Shown here in pieces: positions 22,378-31,468 of a DNA stretch of 64,000 nt. Numbering within the stretch: position 1 is the first letter of the stretch; the number at the start of each line of letters is the position of its first letter. The notes beneath the pieces are model-generated. The model saw nothing but the letters and a program-made list of their open reading frames with translations. It was not told the origin of the DNA and ran no database searches. Source of the stretch: Bedellia somnulentella. Taxonomy: Eukaryota; Arthropoda; Insecta; Lepidoptera; Bedelliidae. The stretch is from contig OY755183.1 in NCBI GenBank assembly GCA_963576735.1, positions 15,395,213 through 15,459,212 of the forward strand. The letters are read 5' to 3'. The translations under genes and the position numbers were made by a program.

Positions 22378-22637
22378 ACATACATACATACATATACTCA
22401 CGGCTATATTTCCCTAGAAGGGGTAGCCAGAGCTAAGGAATTATAAATTCCTCAGCCACTTTTGGAAGTTGAGTGGGGAAAAGATGGTAAAAATAAAGGT
22501 TTTTGGTGATGGGTCTCCAACCGCATCGCCCAAAAATCCAATAAAAAGCCCCAATACCCTTAGTCGCCTCTTACGACACCCGTGGGTAGAAAGGGGTAGC
22601 GACATTCTAAGCCGGCACTACACGGCAATTACTACGG
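22378..22637 (-). mobile_element. Family A, subtype 2, with TSD
   Basis: 11-bp TSD CTACTTATATT at 22367-22377 and 22638-22648. The 5' end carries about 11 extra bases beyond the usual head. Confidence 0.86.
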
Positions 22638-22649
22638 CTACTTATATTC

Positions 22650-23129
22650 AATGTCAAAATCCCAAAAAAAAGTTATCAGGTCTCCAGAAAAAACTATTCT
22701 TCAGCCAGCTTTAGAATAGTACAAACAAGCATATAATACTATATCAGAGCATATCTTTGAATACATTACTCTACATTGTTAAAACGTTCTTGCTCCCGCT
22801 TCCAGGTCCCACGAGACTCATCACTCTGTAATTGCTCCAGGTCTGCGGTGCTAACACGGTCATCATTTTAAGTACATATCGCGTGCTATGAAACAGCTAT
22901 CTCTTTCGCACTTACATTTTATTGTATAATTTTGTCTCCTTCTAAGCGACGAGTTCACGATAAAATTAAAGCGTGGTAAGGAATCTGATCTTCATATGTA
23001 GTTCGGATCAGCTGCTAATTGCAACCATTTGCTTCTCATTAAATTATAATACGATATACCAGTATATTATATGCTTAGGTCGTGCTTTTGTTTCCTGCTG
23101 AGTGCAACGATATTTTTGGCTGTTGAAGA
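22650..23129. other. Unassigned sequence
   Basis: No repeat or coding evidence. Confidence 0.45.
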
Positions 23130-23335
23130 TGAAACCCCGACCCACTGGTTTTTTGTCGGTTGGTTAATTTTGTCTAAAGGGCTAAGTAAAACTTGGCCAT
23201 GTGGATTTCCTCACGATGTTTCCCTCACCGTTAACAACCATGATAAATTAACCACACAATATGACTAGAAAAAACAAATTGCTGTAGGCCCGACCCGGGA
23301 TGTGAACTCACGCCTGTCTATCACGTCGTTAAGGA
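23130..23335 (-). mobile_element. SINE B, truncated
   Basis: Antisense head and part of the body (CCATGTGGATTTCCTCACGATG to the tRNA-like GGGATGTGAACTCACGCC). The 3' module is missing. Confidence 0.7.
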
Positions 23336-23411
23336 GTGATCTTCTGTTTATTTTGTAGTCAATCCTATATAGGTGAAGTATTAGTATACATATATCTAGT
23401 TATTTTATCAC

Positions 23412-24886
23412 AATCACCGAAAAGTTCTTAGCTAAGAACCGAAAGGTGTATTGCTTCTTCATAGATTTAGAGAAGGCGTATGATAGGTGTTATTGTTGTA
23501 GGTGCTTGGCAATAAAAACTCGCACTTAGGGTCGTGAAAACTATATTTAATTTTCAAAATTTGCCAACACGTTTTTATTTAGAAAAGGCAGCAGATACGT
23601 GTGTCGCTCGCGGATAGACAAAAGACCGACTGACTGCGTTCAAAAAAATACCAATAAGCTAGCGTCTCGTGTATCTACCTTCAGAAATCAACTTAAAGCT
23701 AAATCATAGGAATTTACAAAACTACCGCATTAAATACGTTACGCCAAAATAACACAATTTCAAAACCTAAACCCATTTTGAGCACGTCGCTAACAATAGG
23801 GTCGTAAGAAAGTATTTATGGGAGGTGCTGTCCAAGTTCGGTTTGTGGAGTCAACTTATACGTGCACTGATATCACTCTATGAGGATTCCAGTGCATGTG
23901 TGAGAGTAAACGAGGAAAATACTGACTGGTTTGGGATCTCTCGGGGTGTCCGACAGGGTTGTGTAGCTTCTCCGTGGCTCTTCAATTGGTTCATGGATGA
24001 CTGTTTAACAGAGTTGCGTGAAAGTGATTATGGATTGAGAATGAGTGGATTCATAATTAAATGCCGACCATCAAGTGCTACTTGCATCATCGGTGGAAGA
24101 GCTGCAAGAGATGATGAATATTGCTTATGCGTCTTTTGAAAAAAGGGAATGAGGGTGAATGTGGATGAAACAAAAACTATGGTTTTTGAGAGAGAGAAGA
24201 ATATAACCGAATGCGTGATTGAGATTAATGGTAAGAAAGTGGAACAAGTGAAAGAGAAAGAGAGTACTAGGGATGGAAAGTGTGATGAAGATATCGAGAG
24301 AAGAGCGAAAAAGGGTAATGCGGTAAATGGAGCCCTGGATAGTCTAATATCTAGTCAGTCGGTATCTGGAAAGGCCCGAATGGTTGTGCATGATGCTGTC
24401 CTCGTTCCTACGCTTATGTATGGCGGTGAATGTTGGGTGTGGCAGAAGAAGCATAAAAGCAGAGTGAATGCAGTAGAAATGAGATCCCTCAGAAAAGTTT
24501 ATAATGTAAGGTTATGTTATCGTGTGAGGAATGATGTGATTCCTGAAAGGTGTGGTGTAAAAGATGAAGAAAGATAGAAAAAGGAATGTTGTGATGGTTT
24601 GGGCACATAGAGAGGATGGATGACAGTAAATTGGTGAAAGAGATATATAGAGCGAATGTGGAAGGTAATGTTAGTAGAGGACGACCTCGGAGGACACATT
24701 TGGATCAAATAGAAAATGTGCTCAAAAAGGCAGGTGTCCGCAGTATGAAGAATAAAAGAGCATGTATGAAAAGATTGATGGATGTAAACGAAGCCAGAGA
24801 GGTTTGCCAGGATCGTACAAAAGTGGCGATCAATAGTATCTGCCTACCCCAATGGGAACTAACGGTGTGAGAATATGTATGTATGT
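23412..24886 (+). pseudogene. RTE-clade LINE, 5'-truncated and decayed
   Basis: Encodes the RT and C-terminal part of an RTE-type endonuclease/reverse transcriptase. Motif A FFIDLEKAYDR is at about 23448-23485. A 308-bp solo LTR follows, then the frame continues RKYLWEVLSK and GVRQGCVASP. The segment that should hold the catalytic YADD is replaced by unrelated residues, and a one-base frameshift precedes RGMRVNVDETKTMVF. The C-terminal region (KARMVVHDAVLVPTLMYG, GRPRRTHLDQIE, MDVNEAREVCQDR) is in two further frames with a break near 24575. The copy ends CTACCCCAATGGGAACTAAC-GGTGTGAG plus TATG repeats. It cannot make a working enzyme. Confidence 0.88.
23488..23795. mobile_element. Solo LTR inserted in the RTE reverse transcriptase
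   Basis: A 308-bp insertion with inverted TGTTA...TAACA ends and a 5-bp TSD ATAGG (23483-23487 and 23796-23800). These are the signatures of an LTR retrotransposon after LTR-LTR recombination. Removing it brings the RT motif A frame and the following RKYLW frame into register. An AATAAA lies at 23511. Orientation and family are not determined. Confidence 0.8.
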
Positions 24887-25404
24887 AGTTATTTTAAAGT
24901 AACTGAGATATTCTTCTTATACTTTTATCCTAAAGTTATAAGTTTCTAAAATTATCCCTTCTAAAATAAAATTAAAAACAGTTCCCTACACTTTCTTACT
25001 TACAATTCCGCATACATTCCTAAACCTTACATTTGCACCAATATTTCAAGTTGTGAAACTGCAACTAAACAAGCAAGAGCCAGTTACAAGTTTGCAAGAG
25101 CAACTAAATGATATGTAAAACACAGTCCCTGAGCTGTAAGACAGATTGCTGGCTCGAAAGCGTTGCTGCAGCGGAGTGGCCTCGGCGGACCGGCGATGGA
25201 AGTGGTCAAACAGCACTTTGTCATGCGTGAAACTTCATCATTCACTTCTTAGTACTGGGATTACAGTTCTGTGCAGTTTGTTTTTATTTATTTTTGAGTG
25301 TTTGTATTTTATAACAGTCTTAAAGGGGGAAATGCATTTTATATGTGGATTTAAAGATAGACTGGAAATGATATCGTCTTCATATGTAGAGGGACAAAGA
25401 TATT
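24887..25404. other. Unassigned sequence
   Basis: A GC-richer stretch at 25150-25210 (GCAGCGGAGTGGCCTCGGCGG) lies in a 106-codon frame without a recognisable domain; not called. Confidence 0.45.
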
Positions 25405-25630
25405 ATAATTTTGAGGTATTCCCCACCGACCAACTAAATCCGTACAACTCAAAACCGACCAACTAAACTATTCCCTACCGACCAACTAAATAGTTGGTCG
25501 GTAGGGAATGATTAAATTTGACTACTGGGTATGACCCACGGACCAACTAATCTTTATAAAGGGTGGGTAAGTAGTTGTAAAATTTTCGTCAGTATAAAAA
25601 CATAAAGTGGTAAAAAAACTTAGAAATTTG
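25405..25630 (+). repeat. Left copy of an inverted repeat pair around the LINE, with 19-bp palindrome
   Basis: A segment of about 225 bp with several CCGACCAACTA motifs. Its two ends match, in inverted orientation, the segment at 30985-31205. At its heart is a near-perfect palindrome: 25470-25488 pairs with 25491-25509 around a two-base centre. The ends shared with the partner are ATTCCCCAC-GACCAACTA and AGTTGTAAAATTTTCG. It has no ORF and is probably a fold-back or MITE-type element. Confidence 0.6.
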
Positions 25631-25865
25631 GTACAATATGTTGTCGGTTTTTATCCGTTTCTGTGATATAAATCCATGCATAGTACTCTCAACTTATTTT
25701 TTTTTATTTCCAGAAACTCATAAAGTATGAATAAAACATTTCGAAAGGCTATATTTGATCACTAAAATATATTTAATATGAATCGTTAGTAAAATATTAA
25801 ATATTGTAATATGTCGATGAAAGAATAATTTTCGTTGCGGATGGTTTGGTTTAATCAAGTTAAAG

Positions 25866-26234
25866 TCAAAAAAAAAGTCAAAAAGTTTATTTTTCAAAAT
25901 AAAGTTAAATACTAACATTTTTTGAACGTCAAAGTTTTAAATTAATCGTTAATCCGTTGCTTCGGAAGGTGTTCGTAAAGAGAAGAAGCAACAAAGAAAC
26001 TCTTTACATTCACATTTTTTCATTTTTTCAAAATATGGTTTGTACAATTTCAATTTATAAACATGTTTTTACTTTATAAAAGATTTTCTATGCGACCAAA
26101 CCAAACGCTAGTTTGACATAATTAAACTAAATTGTCCATCACAAAAACCAATCACATAACGTGAGAAGAAAAATCCTCACCAGACAATTATTCCTAGGAA
26201 TAACGAGGGAAGATTTATAGCTTTACGGACATGG
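25866..26234 (-). other. LINE 3' UTR and repeat tail
   Basis: This stretch separates the ORF2 stop from the element end. The terminal 150 bases (a GACGTTCAAA-type block, then AAAATAAACTTTTTGAC repeats) resemble the antisense segments at 15945-16170 and 18890-19770, so those are 3' ends of related LINEs. The run of A at 25868-25876 on the plus strand marks the end. Confidence 0.7.
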
Positions 26235-29090
26235 TCAGGTGCGCGTTGGGTCCTTGTCGTTTAAAAAATCTTGAACACTGTAGTAAGATTTCTTTAAAAG
26301 CATGGCTTTAATTGCCTTTTTAAAAGATGCCACAGGCAATTCCAATATTTCAGAAGGGAGTTTATTGAACATTTTCAGGGATAGTCCCATAAAGGAGTTA
26401 CTTACTTTATTAAGTCTCCACTTCGGTACGTTAAATTTCTCCTTATTCCGAGTGTTAACAGTATGCCTATCACTAACTTTACTAAATTGGCCTATATTCT
26501 TTTTGGCATACATTAAATTCTCAAATATGTATTGGCAAGGGACAGTTAAAATGCCAATATCTTTAAATTTTTCGCGCAACGAATACCTCGACCTTAACAT
26601 GTAAATAGATCGGATAGCTCGCTTTTGTAAGACAAAAACTTTATGAACATCAGCCGCTTTACCCCATAATAAAATACCGTACGACATAATACTATGAAAA
26701 TAACTGAAATAAACAATGCGAGCTGTTTCTATGTCTGCTATTTCTCTAATCTTACGCACGGCATACGCTGCTGAGCTCAGCCTTTTAGAAAGTGTTAGTA
26801 TATGGGGTCCCCATTGCAACTTAGAATCGATTATTATCCCTAGGAATTTTGTCTCTTTCACTAATTCTACTTTTTCACTGTCAATAACAATATTGGCGTC
26901 AACTTGCCTAACATTCGGGAAAGTAAATTTAATACATTTAGTTTTTTTGGCATTCAGAACCAGGTTATTTACAGTAAACCAATGCAATACCAGTGAGATA
27001 GCTTTATTTACGTCGTCAAGAGATGTAGAGGATCTCGCTACATTAAATATTAAAGATGTGTCATCTGCAAACATAACTATCTCAGAATACTTTTGTACCA
27101 TAAATGGTAAATCATTAATATAAATCAGAAACAGTAATGGGCCAAGTATAGAACCTTGAGGAACGCCCATCTCTATTTCCGATCCTTTCGACGTGGTTCC
27201 ATTAATATCTACCTTTAAAGTTCTTTTATCAAGATATGATGCCATTAATTTCAGTGCTTGCTCGTCAAAACCGTAATATTTAAGTTTAGTCAACGCTATT
27301 TCCTTTTTTACACAATCAAAAGCTTTTGTGAGGTCACAAAATATACCTAACGCATCCCGGGAGTTTTCCCATGAATTAAATATATGTTTCATTAGTGACA
27401 CTCCTGCATCTACAGTAGACCTACCTTTAGTAAAACCATATTGCTCGTCATGGAATATATTATTTTTATTGAAATATGAAAGCATTTGGTTGGACATGAT
27501 TTTCTCGAAAACCTTACTGAGAACTGGTAAAATAGAAATAGGCCTATAGTTGGTAAAGTCCTGACTATCTCCTGATTTATGTAGTGGGATGAGCCTACTT
27601 AACTTCATACAGTCTGGAAATTCTCCTATATCTATACATTTATTAAAAAGCATCGTTAAATGGGGAGCGATTATATTTATTATTCTGTTTATGACGAAAA
27701 CTGACATTCCTGTTATGTCTTCGGTTTTTTTAAGATTAATGGTTTTAAAATTTTTAATTATATCATTACTGTCAACATACTTGAAAGAAAACTGTGCTGT
27801 TGTTTTGGTAACATTTTGTTCCAACAACTCAAGAGCTTTTTGGGGACATGAATTTAATTTCTCTGTTGTCTGAGTGGGGGTATTTATAAAATGATTTTCA
27901 AAAATGTCAGCAATTTGTGATCTTGACTGTATCAGTTCATTATCTAATAATAAATTGAGATCATGCGGGGACTTTAGTTTTCCAGTTTCACTGTTAATTA
28001 TTTTCCAGACAGTCTTACTTTTGTTAGAAGAATTCTTAATTTTATGTTTTATGCATCTAGATTTAGCTTCACCACAAACTTTTTTGAAAATTTTTGAATA
28101 ATTTCTGACATAAATAATAAAATCTTGGTTGAAGTTATAGGACTTTTCTCTATAAATGTTATACAGGTGATCTCTACTTATTCTAATTCCAGCGGTGGCC
28201 CATTCAGCAAAAGAGCATTTTGTATTACATAGTATTACCTTAGTTTTAAAGATTTTGTTAAATTCTGTTTTTAGCTCATTGATGAAAGAAAGACAATTCT
28301 CTAATGTTTCACTGCTTCTCATTGGGGGGCTGATGCTAGACCTAATATTATTTTCAAATAAGCTAAGTTTTTTTTCAGTTATCTGTCTACATACAATTGA
28401 CTTTTTTTTTTCAATGGTTAATTCTAAATTTATGAATTGTCCCTTGTGGTCTGAGGTAATGCTATCAAAGAGGAAGTGACCAGAGTAGTCACAATTGCAA
28501 TAAATATTATCTAAACATGTTGCAGAGGTCGAGGTAATTCGGGTTGGCTCATTAAATACATTTAGAAGATTAAATGATTGAAAAAATGTTAAGATTCTCT
28601 CCTTTACTAGACCCTCACCTAATAAGTCAACATTGAAATCCCCACAAACTACAACCTCTCTGGAGCTGCGGGAAGCCATCCCCAAAGCATCTTCCATTGC
28701 TGCTTCAAAGATGTCATAGTTACCTTTGGGTGGGCGATATACACACAAAATTATATATTTGCTCAATTCAATGCATGAGATTTCTACATGTTGTTCAACA
28801 GAGAGTCTACAGATGTCTTTTCTTTCTTTAAATTTAATGTCTACATATAATAGTATCATACTACCCCCACACATTATGGACTCTCTGTTAAAACAACTGC
28901 CCACCGTGTAATTCTTTAAACTAAAGTTCATTTGTTCTGTTTTTAACCAGTGTTCTGTCAAACAAAGTATTTTAACATTGTACTTATTAACGAATAACTC
29001 TAATTCTAATAATTTGCAGGAAAGGCTCTGTATGTTCTGATGAACTAGTGAAATATATGCCTTTTCCTTTGTCTTACTACCTAGTTTAAA
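26235..29090 (-). CDS. LINE ORF2: APE-type endonuclease and reverse transcriptase, probably made by -1 frameshift
   Basis: The open frame starts right after an in-frame TAA inside ORF1 and reads 951 residues from the slip codon to TGA at 26235. It nicks target DNA and copies the element RNA at the nick. Endonuclease motifs: HQNIQSL (catalytic Asn) about 20 codons after the ORF1 stop, TEHW (catalytic Glu) at about residue 45, YRPP, GDFN, LDNIY and SDH (catalytic His). RT motifs: NYRPIS, QYGFTKGRST, motif A CDLTKAFD, VPQGSILGP and catalytic FADD. The C-terminal part is the usual thumb-like extension; no RNase H is seen. The first in-frame AUG lies after HQNIQ and TEHW, so initiation there would remove catalytic residues. 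Antisense open frames across this region are shadows. Confidence 0.93.
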   Translation of the reverse strand, partial: FKLGSKTKEKAYISLVHQNIQSLSCKLLELELFVNKYNVKILCLTEHWLKTEQMNFSLKNYTVGSCFNRESIMCGGSMILLYVDIKFKERKDICRLSVEQHVEISCIELSKYIILCVYRPPKGNYDIFEAAMEDALGMASRSSREVVVCGDFNVDLLGEGLVKERILTFFQSFNLLNVFNEPTRITSTSATCLDNIYCNCDYSGHFLFDSITSDHKGQFINLELTIEKKKSIVCRQITEKKLSLFENNIRSSISPPMRSSETLENCLSFINELKTEFNKIFKTKVILCNTKCSFAEWATAGIRISRDHLYNIYREKSYNFNQDFIIYVRNYSKIFKKVCGEAKSRCIKHKIKNSSNKSKTVWKIINSETGKLKSPHDLNLLLDNELIQSRSQIADIFENHFINTPTQTTEKLNSCPQKALELLEQNVTKTTAQFSFKYVDSNDIIKNFKTINLKKTEDITGMSVFVINRIINIIAPHLTMLFNKCIDIGEFPDCMKLSRLIPLHKSGDSQDFTNYRPISILPVLSKVFEKIMSNQMLSYFNKNNIFHDEQYGFTKGRSTVDAGVSLMKHIFNSWENSRDALGIFCDLTKAFDCVKKEIALTKLKYYGFDEQALKLMASYLDKRTLKVDINGTTSKGSEIEMGVPQGSILGPLLFLIYINDLPFMVQKYSEIVMFADDTSLIFNVARSSTSLDDVNKAISLVLHWFTVNNLVLNAKKTKCIKFTFPNVRQVDANIVIDSEKVELVKETKFLGIIIDSKLQWGPHILTLSKRLSSAAYAVRKIREIADIETARIVYFSYFHSIMSYGILLWGKAADVHKVFVLQKRAIRSIYMLRSRYSLREKFKDIGILTVPCQYIFENLMYAKKNIGQFSKVSDRHTVNTRNKEKFNVPKWRLNKVSNSFMGLSLKMFNKLPSEILELPVASFKKAIKAMLLKKSYYSVQDFLNDKDPTRT
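29018..29068 (-). other. Possible stem-loop downstream of the slip site
   Basis: On the minus strand AGGAAAAGGC (29068-29059) can pair with GCCTTTCCT (29026-29018), giving nine pairs with one bulged A and a 32-nt loop. The loop holds a small GTTC/GAAC hairpin. The spacer from the heptamer is 15 nt, longer than the 5-9 nt usual for frameshift stimulators, so its role is tentative. Confidence 0.4.
29081..29090 (-). promoter_or_regulatory. Predicted -1 frameshift site U UUA AAC followed by UAG
   Basis: On the minus strand the ORF1 codons read gcT TTA AAC TAG, so T-TTA-AAC (29090-29084) lies exactly in the X XXY YYZ phase of a -1 slippery heptamer. Slipping back one base gives TTT AAA CTA, which is the ORF2 frame (29090 and the ORF2 codon starts have the same phase). 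The UAG stop is immediately 3'. U UUA AAC is the established slip site of coronaviruses and several other elements; its use here is inferred. Confidence 0.75.
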
Positions 29091-30190
29091 GCTAAATTTG
29101 CAGATACATTAGTACTTGTACTAATAACTGCATCCAAGTCAGTTGAAATTGTTATGTTATTCAAATTAATAACATTATTGTATACTATATTACTAGCTAG
29201 TAACATAGCTAGACGTTTTTTAGAATAATCAGGTACTTTCAAGGTACTCTTAGTCATTAATGATTTCTTAATATAATTATTTATATTAAAATTAACAATT
29301 TTTTGCCTATATCCCAAAGTCAAATTATATAGTAACATATTTAATTTATATATCCTAGTGTTAACCTTATAGCTAAGATGCTTGGAATATAGGAAGTCAC
29401 TTATAATTATTTTTCTAACATTTAAATTAACTAACCTCTCAAATGATTTCTTTAAGTCACTTGGATTCACCTTATTACTTGAACCTATTAAAATAACTAA
29501 AGTAGTATTCGAGTCATATTGTTCTTTTAAAATAGAATTTATTATTTGAGAGTAACTTGCTCCGGGCATACAAGTATTTAAGATACATTGGTCTAATTCT
29601 TTGTTTAAATGATGGCCAATGTTAACACCAAGAGAATCGGAGAAGACTAAAGTCCTCTGAGTCGACACACTTCTATTGGAGGCAAAAGTGGGCTTAACCA
29701 TATTATTTCTATTTTCAGGAGATACATCATTTATGACAGTACTTACACTGTCACACTTATTGCAAAAACCAGATAGCGTTTCTACTGTTTTTATATTTTC
29801 TTTACTTAACTCTATAATTTCTTCTAATCCTTCTATGTAGTTTTGCATCTCTAAGTGACTATTATGATACTTTAATGTTATATCTTGAAGAGATTTTTCT
29901 AATTCTATAATCCTATTACTATCATGGCTAATTTTAACTTTATTATTGTCTAGAGAAAGTTCATAATCACTACATAGTTGTTCTAACCTATTTAACTTAA
30001 ACTTCATCTCATGATGTTGACTACACCTTAGTTTATTAAGTTTTTTAACATGATTCCTTACAATTCTTTTAAGTTTAAGGTACTTTTTTAACTTTTTTGA
30101 ACCTTTTATGTTCACAATAGGTAGGGATTTTTCTTCCTTTACCGGAGTAGTTAAGTCTATAGTTGGCATATGAATAATACTATCATACAT
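29081..30190 (-). CDS. LINE ORF1 protein with coiled coil and SGNH-like domain
   Basis: 369 residues. The ATG at 30188-30190 follows an in-frame TAA a few codons upstream, so the start is well set. Residues 1-30 are acidic/proline-bearing, 31-60 are very basic (a likely RNA-binding patch) and 60-140 are heptad-rich and predicted coiled coil. A lone CxxC sits at 143-146. Residues 180-300 look like an SGNH/GDSL esterase fold: FSDSL at 183-187 matches block I (nucleophile Ser) and LIGSSN at 234-239 sits where block III (GxND) is expected. A clear block V Asp-x-x-His is not visible, so enzymatic activity is uncertain. CR1-group LINEs are known to carry esterase-type ORF1 proteins, which bind the element RNA in the ribonucleoprotein. 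The last codons form a slippery heptamer leading into ORF2. Confidence 0.88.
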   Translation of the reverse strand: MYDSIIHMPTIDLTTPVKEEKSLPIVNIKGSKKLKKYLKLKRIVRNHVKKLNKLRCSQHHEMKFKLNRLEQLCSDYELSLDNNKVKISHDSNRIIELEKSLQDITLKYHNSHLEMQNYIEGLEEIIELSKENIKTVETLSGFCNKCDSVSTVINDVSPENRNNMVKPTFASNRSVSTQRTLVFSDSLGVNIGHHLNKELDQCILNTCMPGASYSQIINSILKEQYDSNTTLVILIGSSNKVNPSDLKKSFERLVNLNVRKIIISDFLYSKHLSYKVNTRIYKLNMLLYNLTLGYRQKIVNFNINNYIKKSLMTKSTLKVPDYSKKRLAMLLASNIVYNNVINLNNITISTDLDAVISTSTNVSANLALN

Positions 30191-30258
30191 TACAGTTTAC
30201 AATTCTAGTCTTTATTACATTCTCAAAAAGAAAATTTTCTATTTTCTAATATTATATG

Positions 30259-30638
30259 CATTACGCAACCGTGATAGCCCAGTGGGTAGAACACTCGGTT
30301 ATCGTGCAAACGACTAGTGTTCAAATCCTGGGTCGGGCCTACACCAATTTGTCTTTTCTAAAGACATATGTGTGGTTAATTTATCGTGGTTGTTAACGGT
30401 GAAGGAAAACATCGTGAGGAAACCCACATGGCTGAGTTGTACTTAGTCATGTGACAGTGTATTCGTACAAAACGGCGATAGGCCTGCCCCCTATCACGTG
30501 AGTACACTGTCCATGCAAAACGTGGGTACTCTGAACACCAGGTGACAAAGTCACGTGATGTTCAGAAGTATTAGTACCTCTGCCAACCCCTTCGGGGATA
30601 TTCGGCGTGAACGTTTATGTTATGTTATGTTTATTATG
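30259..30638 (+). mobile_element. SINE B, full length, tRNA-derived
   Basis: The tRNA-like head has an A box TAGCCCAGTGGG at 30275-30286 and a B box GTTCAAATCC at 30319-30328. A conserved body follows, then CTCTGCCAACCCC, GGCGTGA and a TTATG repeat tail. A perfect 12-bp TSD (TAATATTATATG) lies at 30247-30258 and 30639-30650. This is the best reference copy of the family in the window. Transcription by RNA polymerase III is expected from the internal boxes. Confidence 0.9.
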
Positions 30639-30841
30639 TAATATTATATGGGTTCCTGGTACAAAAATTGGTCGGCTGCAAATTGGTTTACTGGATAACA
30701 GGTAATAATAATAGGTTAACTTATGTGCATTTAATTAAAATGAAATATTCGGTGAAACCTTCTTTTATTTATTACAACACTGTAAGGACATAAACCTCCG
30801 AACTAAGAGATGGAAAACTTGCAATCCTACACGTGTTTTCA

Positions 30842-30905
30842 TACATACATACACACATACATATTCTGACGCCGTTAATTCCCATTGGGCTAGGCAGAGA
30901 CTATC
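30842..30905 (-). mobile_element. RTE 3' terminus, about 60 bp
   Basis: Antisense tail (CATACATACACACATACATA) and CCCATTGGGCTAGGCAGAG only. Confidence 0.65.
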
Positions 30906-30984
30906 TTGTTTATTTTATTAAAGCTGCATTTATATTTATGCTACCCTGGTACTTAAAATGTAAAAAATGGTATAAATTTATTCA

Positions 30985-31205
30985 AAAATTCTAAGTTATT
31001 TTACCTCTTGATGTTTTTGTACTGGCGAAAATTTTACAACTACAAACCCATTCCTATATGAAACACCATATACTTACTTGTTTCTGTCAAAAAAAAAATA
31101 GTTGGTCGGTGGGGAACGATTAAGTATTTTTTTCTAATAATATATTAACCGTACAACTAGTTGTACGGATTAGTTGGTCAGTGGGGAATACTTCATAATT
31201 TTAAT
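30985..31205 (-). repeat. Right copy of the inverted repeat pair around the LINE
   Basis: Reverse-complement match to 25405-25630 at both ends, with a diverged middle. It has its own AGTTGTAC/GTACAACT palindrome near 31153-31168 and TAGTTGGTCGGTGGGGAA at about 31100. The two copies enclose the intact LINE and the SINE at 30259. Confidence 0.6.
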
Positions 31206-31262
31206 GTGTTCATTCTATGAAAAATGTTTTAACTGTGTTGCAGTAAAGGTTTTTCTATTCTA

Positions 31263-31450
31263 ATTCATATATTCACGGCTATAATTCCCTAAAAAGGGTA
31301 GCCAGAGCTTTGGAATAAGAAAATCCTTAGCCACTTTTAGAAGTTGACTCGAGAAAAGCTGGTAATAATAAATATTTGGTGGTGACGGGTCTCCAACCAC
31401 ATTGCCCAAAATCACCTAAGTGGCCCCTTTACCCTGAGTCGCCTCTTTTA
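31263..31450 (-). mobile_element. Family A, head missing
   Basis: TATATTCACGGC to GAGTCGCCTCTTTTAC. Confidence 0.78.
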
Positions 31451-31468
31451 CAGTATTTATTTATTCAT

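Larger units (their letters stand above)
25866..30246 (-). mobile_element. Intact two-ORF LINE, CR1/Daphne/Jockey-like
   Basis: A non-LTR retrotransposon of about 4.4 kb on the minus strand. ORF1 (30190 to 29081) has a coiled coil plus an SGNH-like domain. ORF2 (to 26235) has an APE-type endonuclease and a reverse transcriptase. The 3' UTR runs to about 25866 and ends in short repeats of a TTTTTGAC-type motif, not poly(A). Both ORFs lack internal stops and all catalytic motifs I can check are present, so this copy looks young. The 5' end is unclear: only about 55 bases separate the ORF1 start from the 12-bp TSD of the SINE at 30259. I found no convincing TSD for the LINE. The endonuclease, the SGNH-like ORF1 and the short-repeat 3' end fit the CR1 superclade (CR1/Daphne); the exact clade needs an RT tree. 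Confidence 0.9.

Noticed and set aside
22469..22714. Recurring ORF of the type MSGEKMVKIKVFGDGSPTAS
   Set aside because: It is a chance open frame through antisense family A. It recurs at several copies but breaks differently in each, and the family behaves as a non-coding element.
25146..25466. ORF of 106 codons
   Set aside because: No recognisable domain; it runs into the palindromic repeat at 25405, so a real gene is unlikely.
26302..28911. Several plus-strand ORFs of 60-135 codons
   Set aside because: They lie antisense within the LINE ORF2 and have no independent signal.
28926..29081. Termination-reinitiation at an AUG as the route to ORF2
   Set aside because: No AUG overlaps or closely follows the ORF1 stop in the ORF2 frame; the first one is beyond two catalytic motifs.
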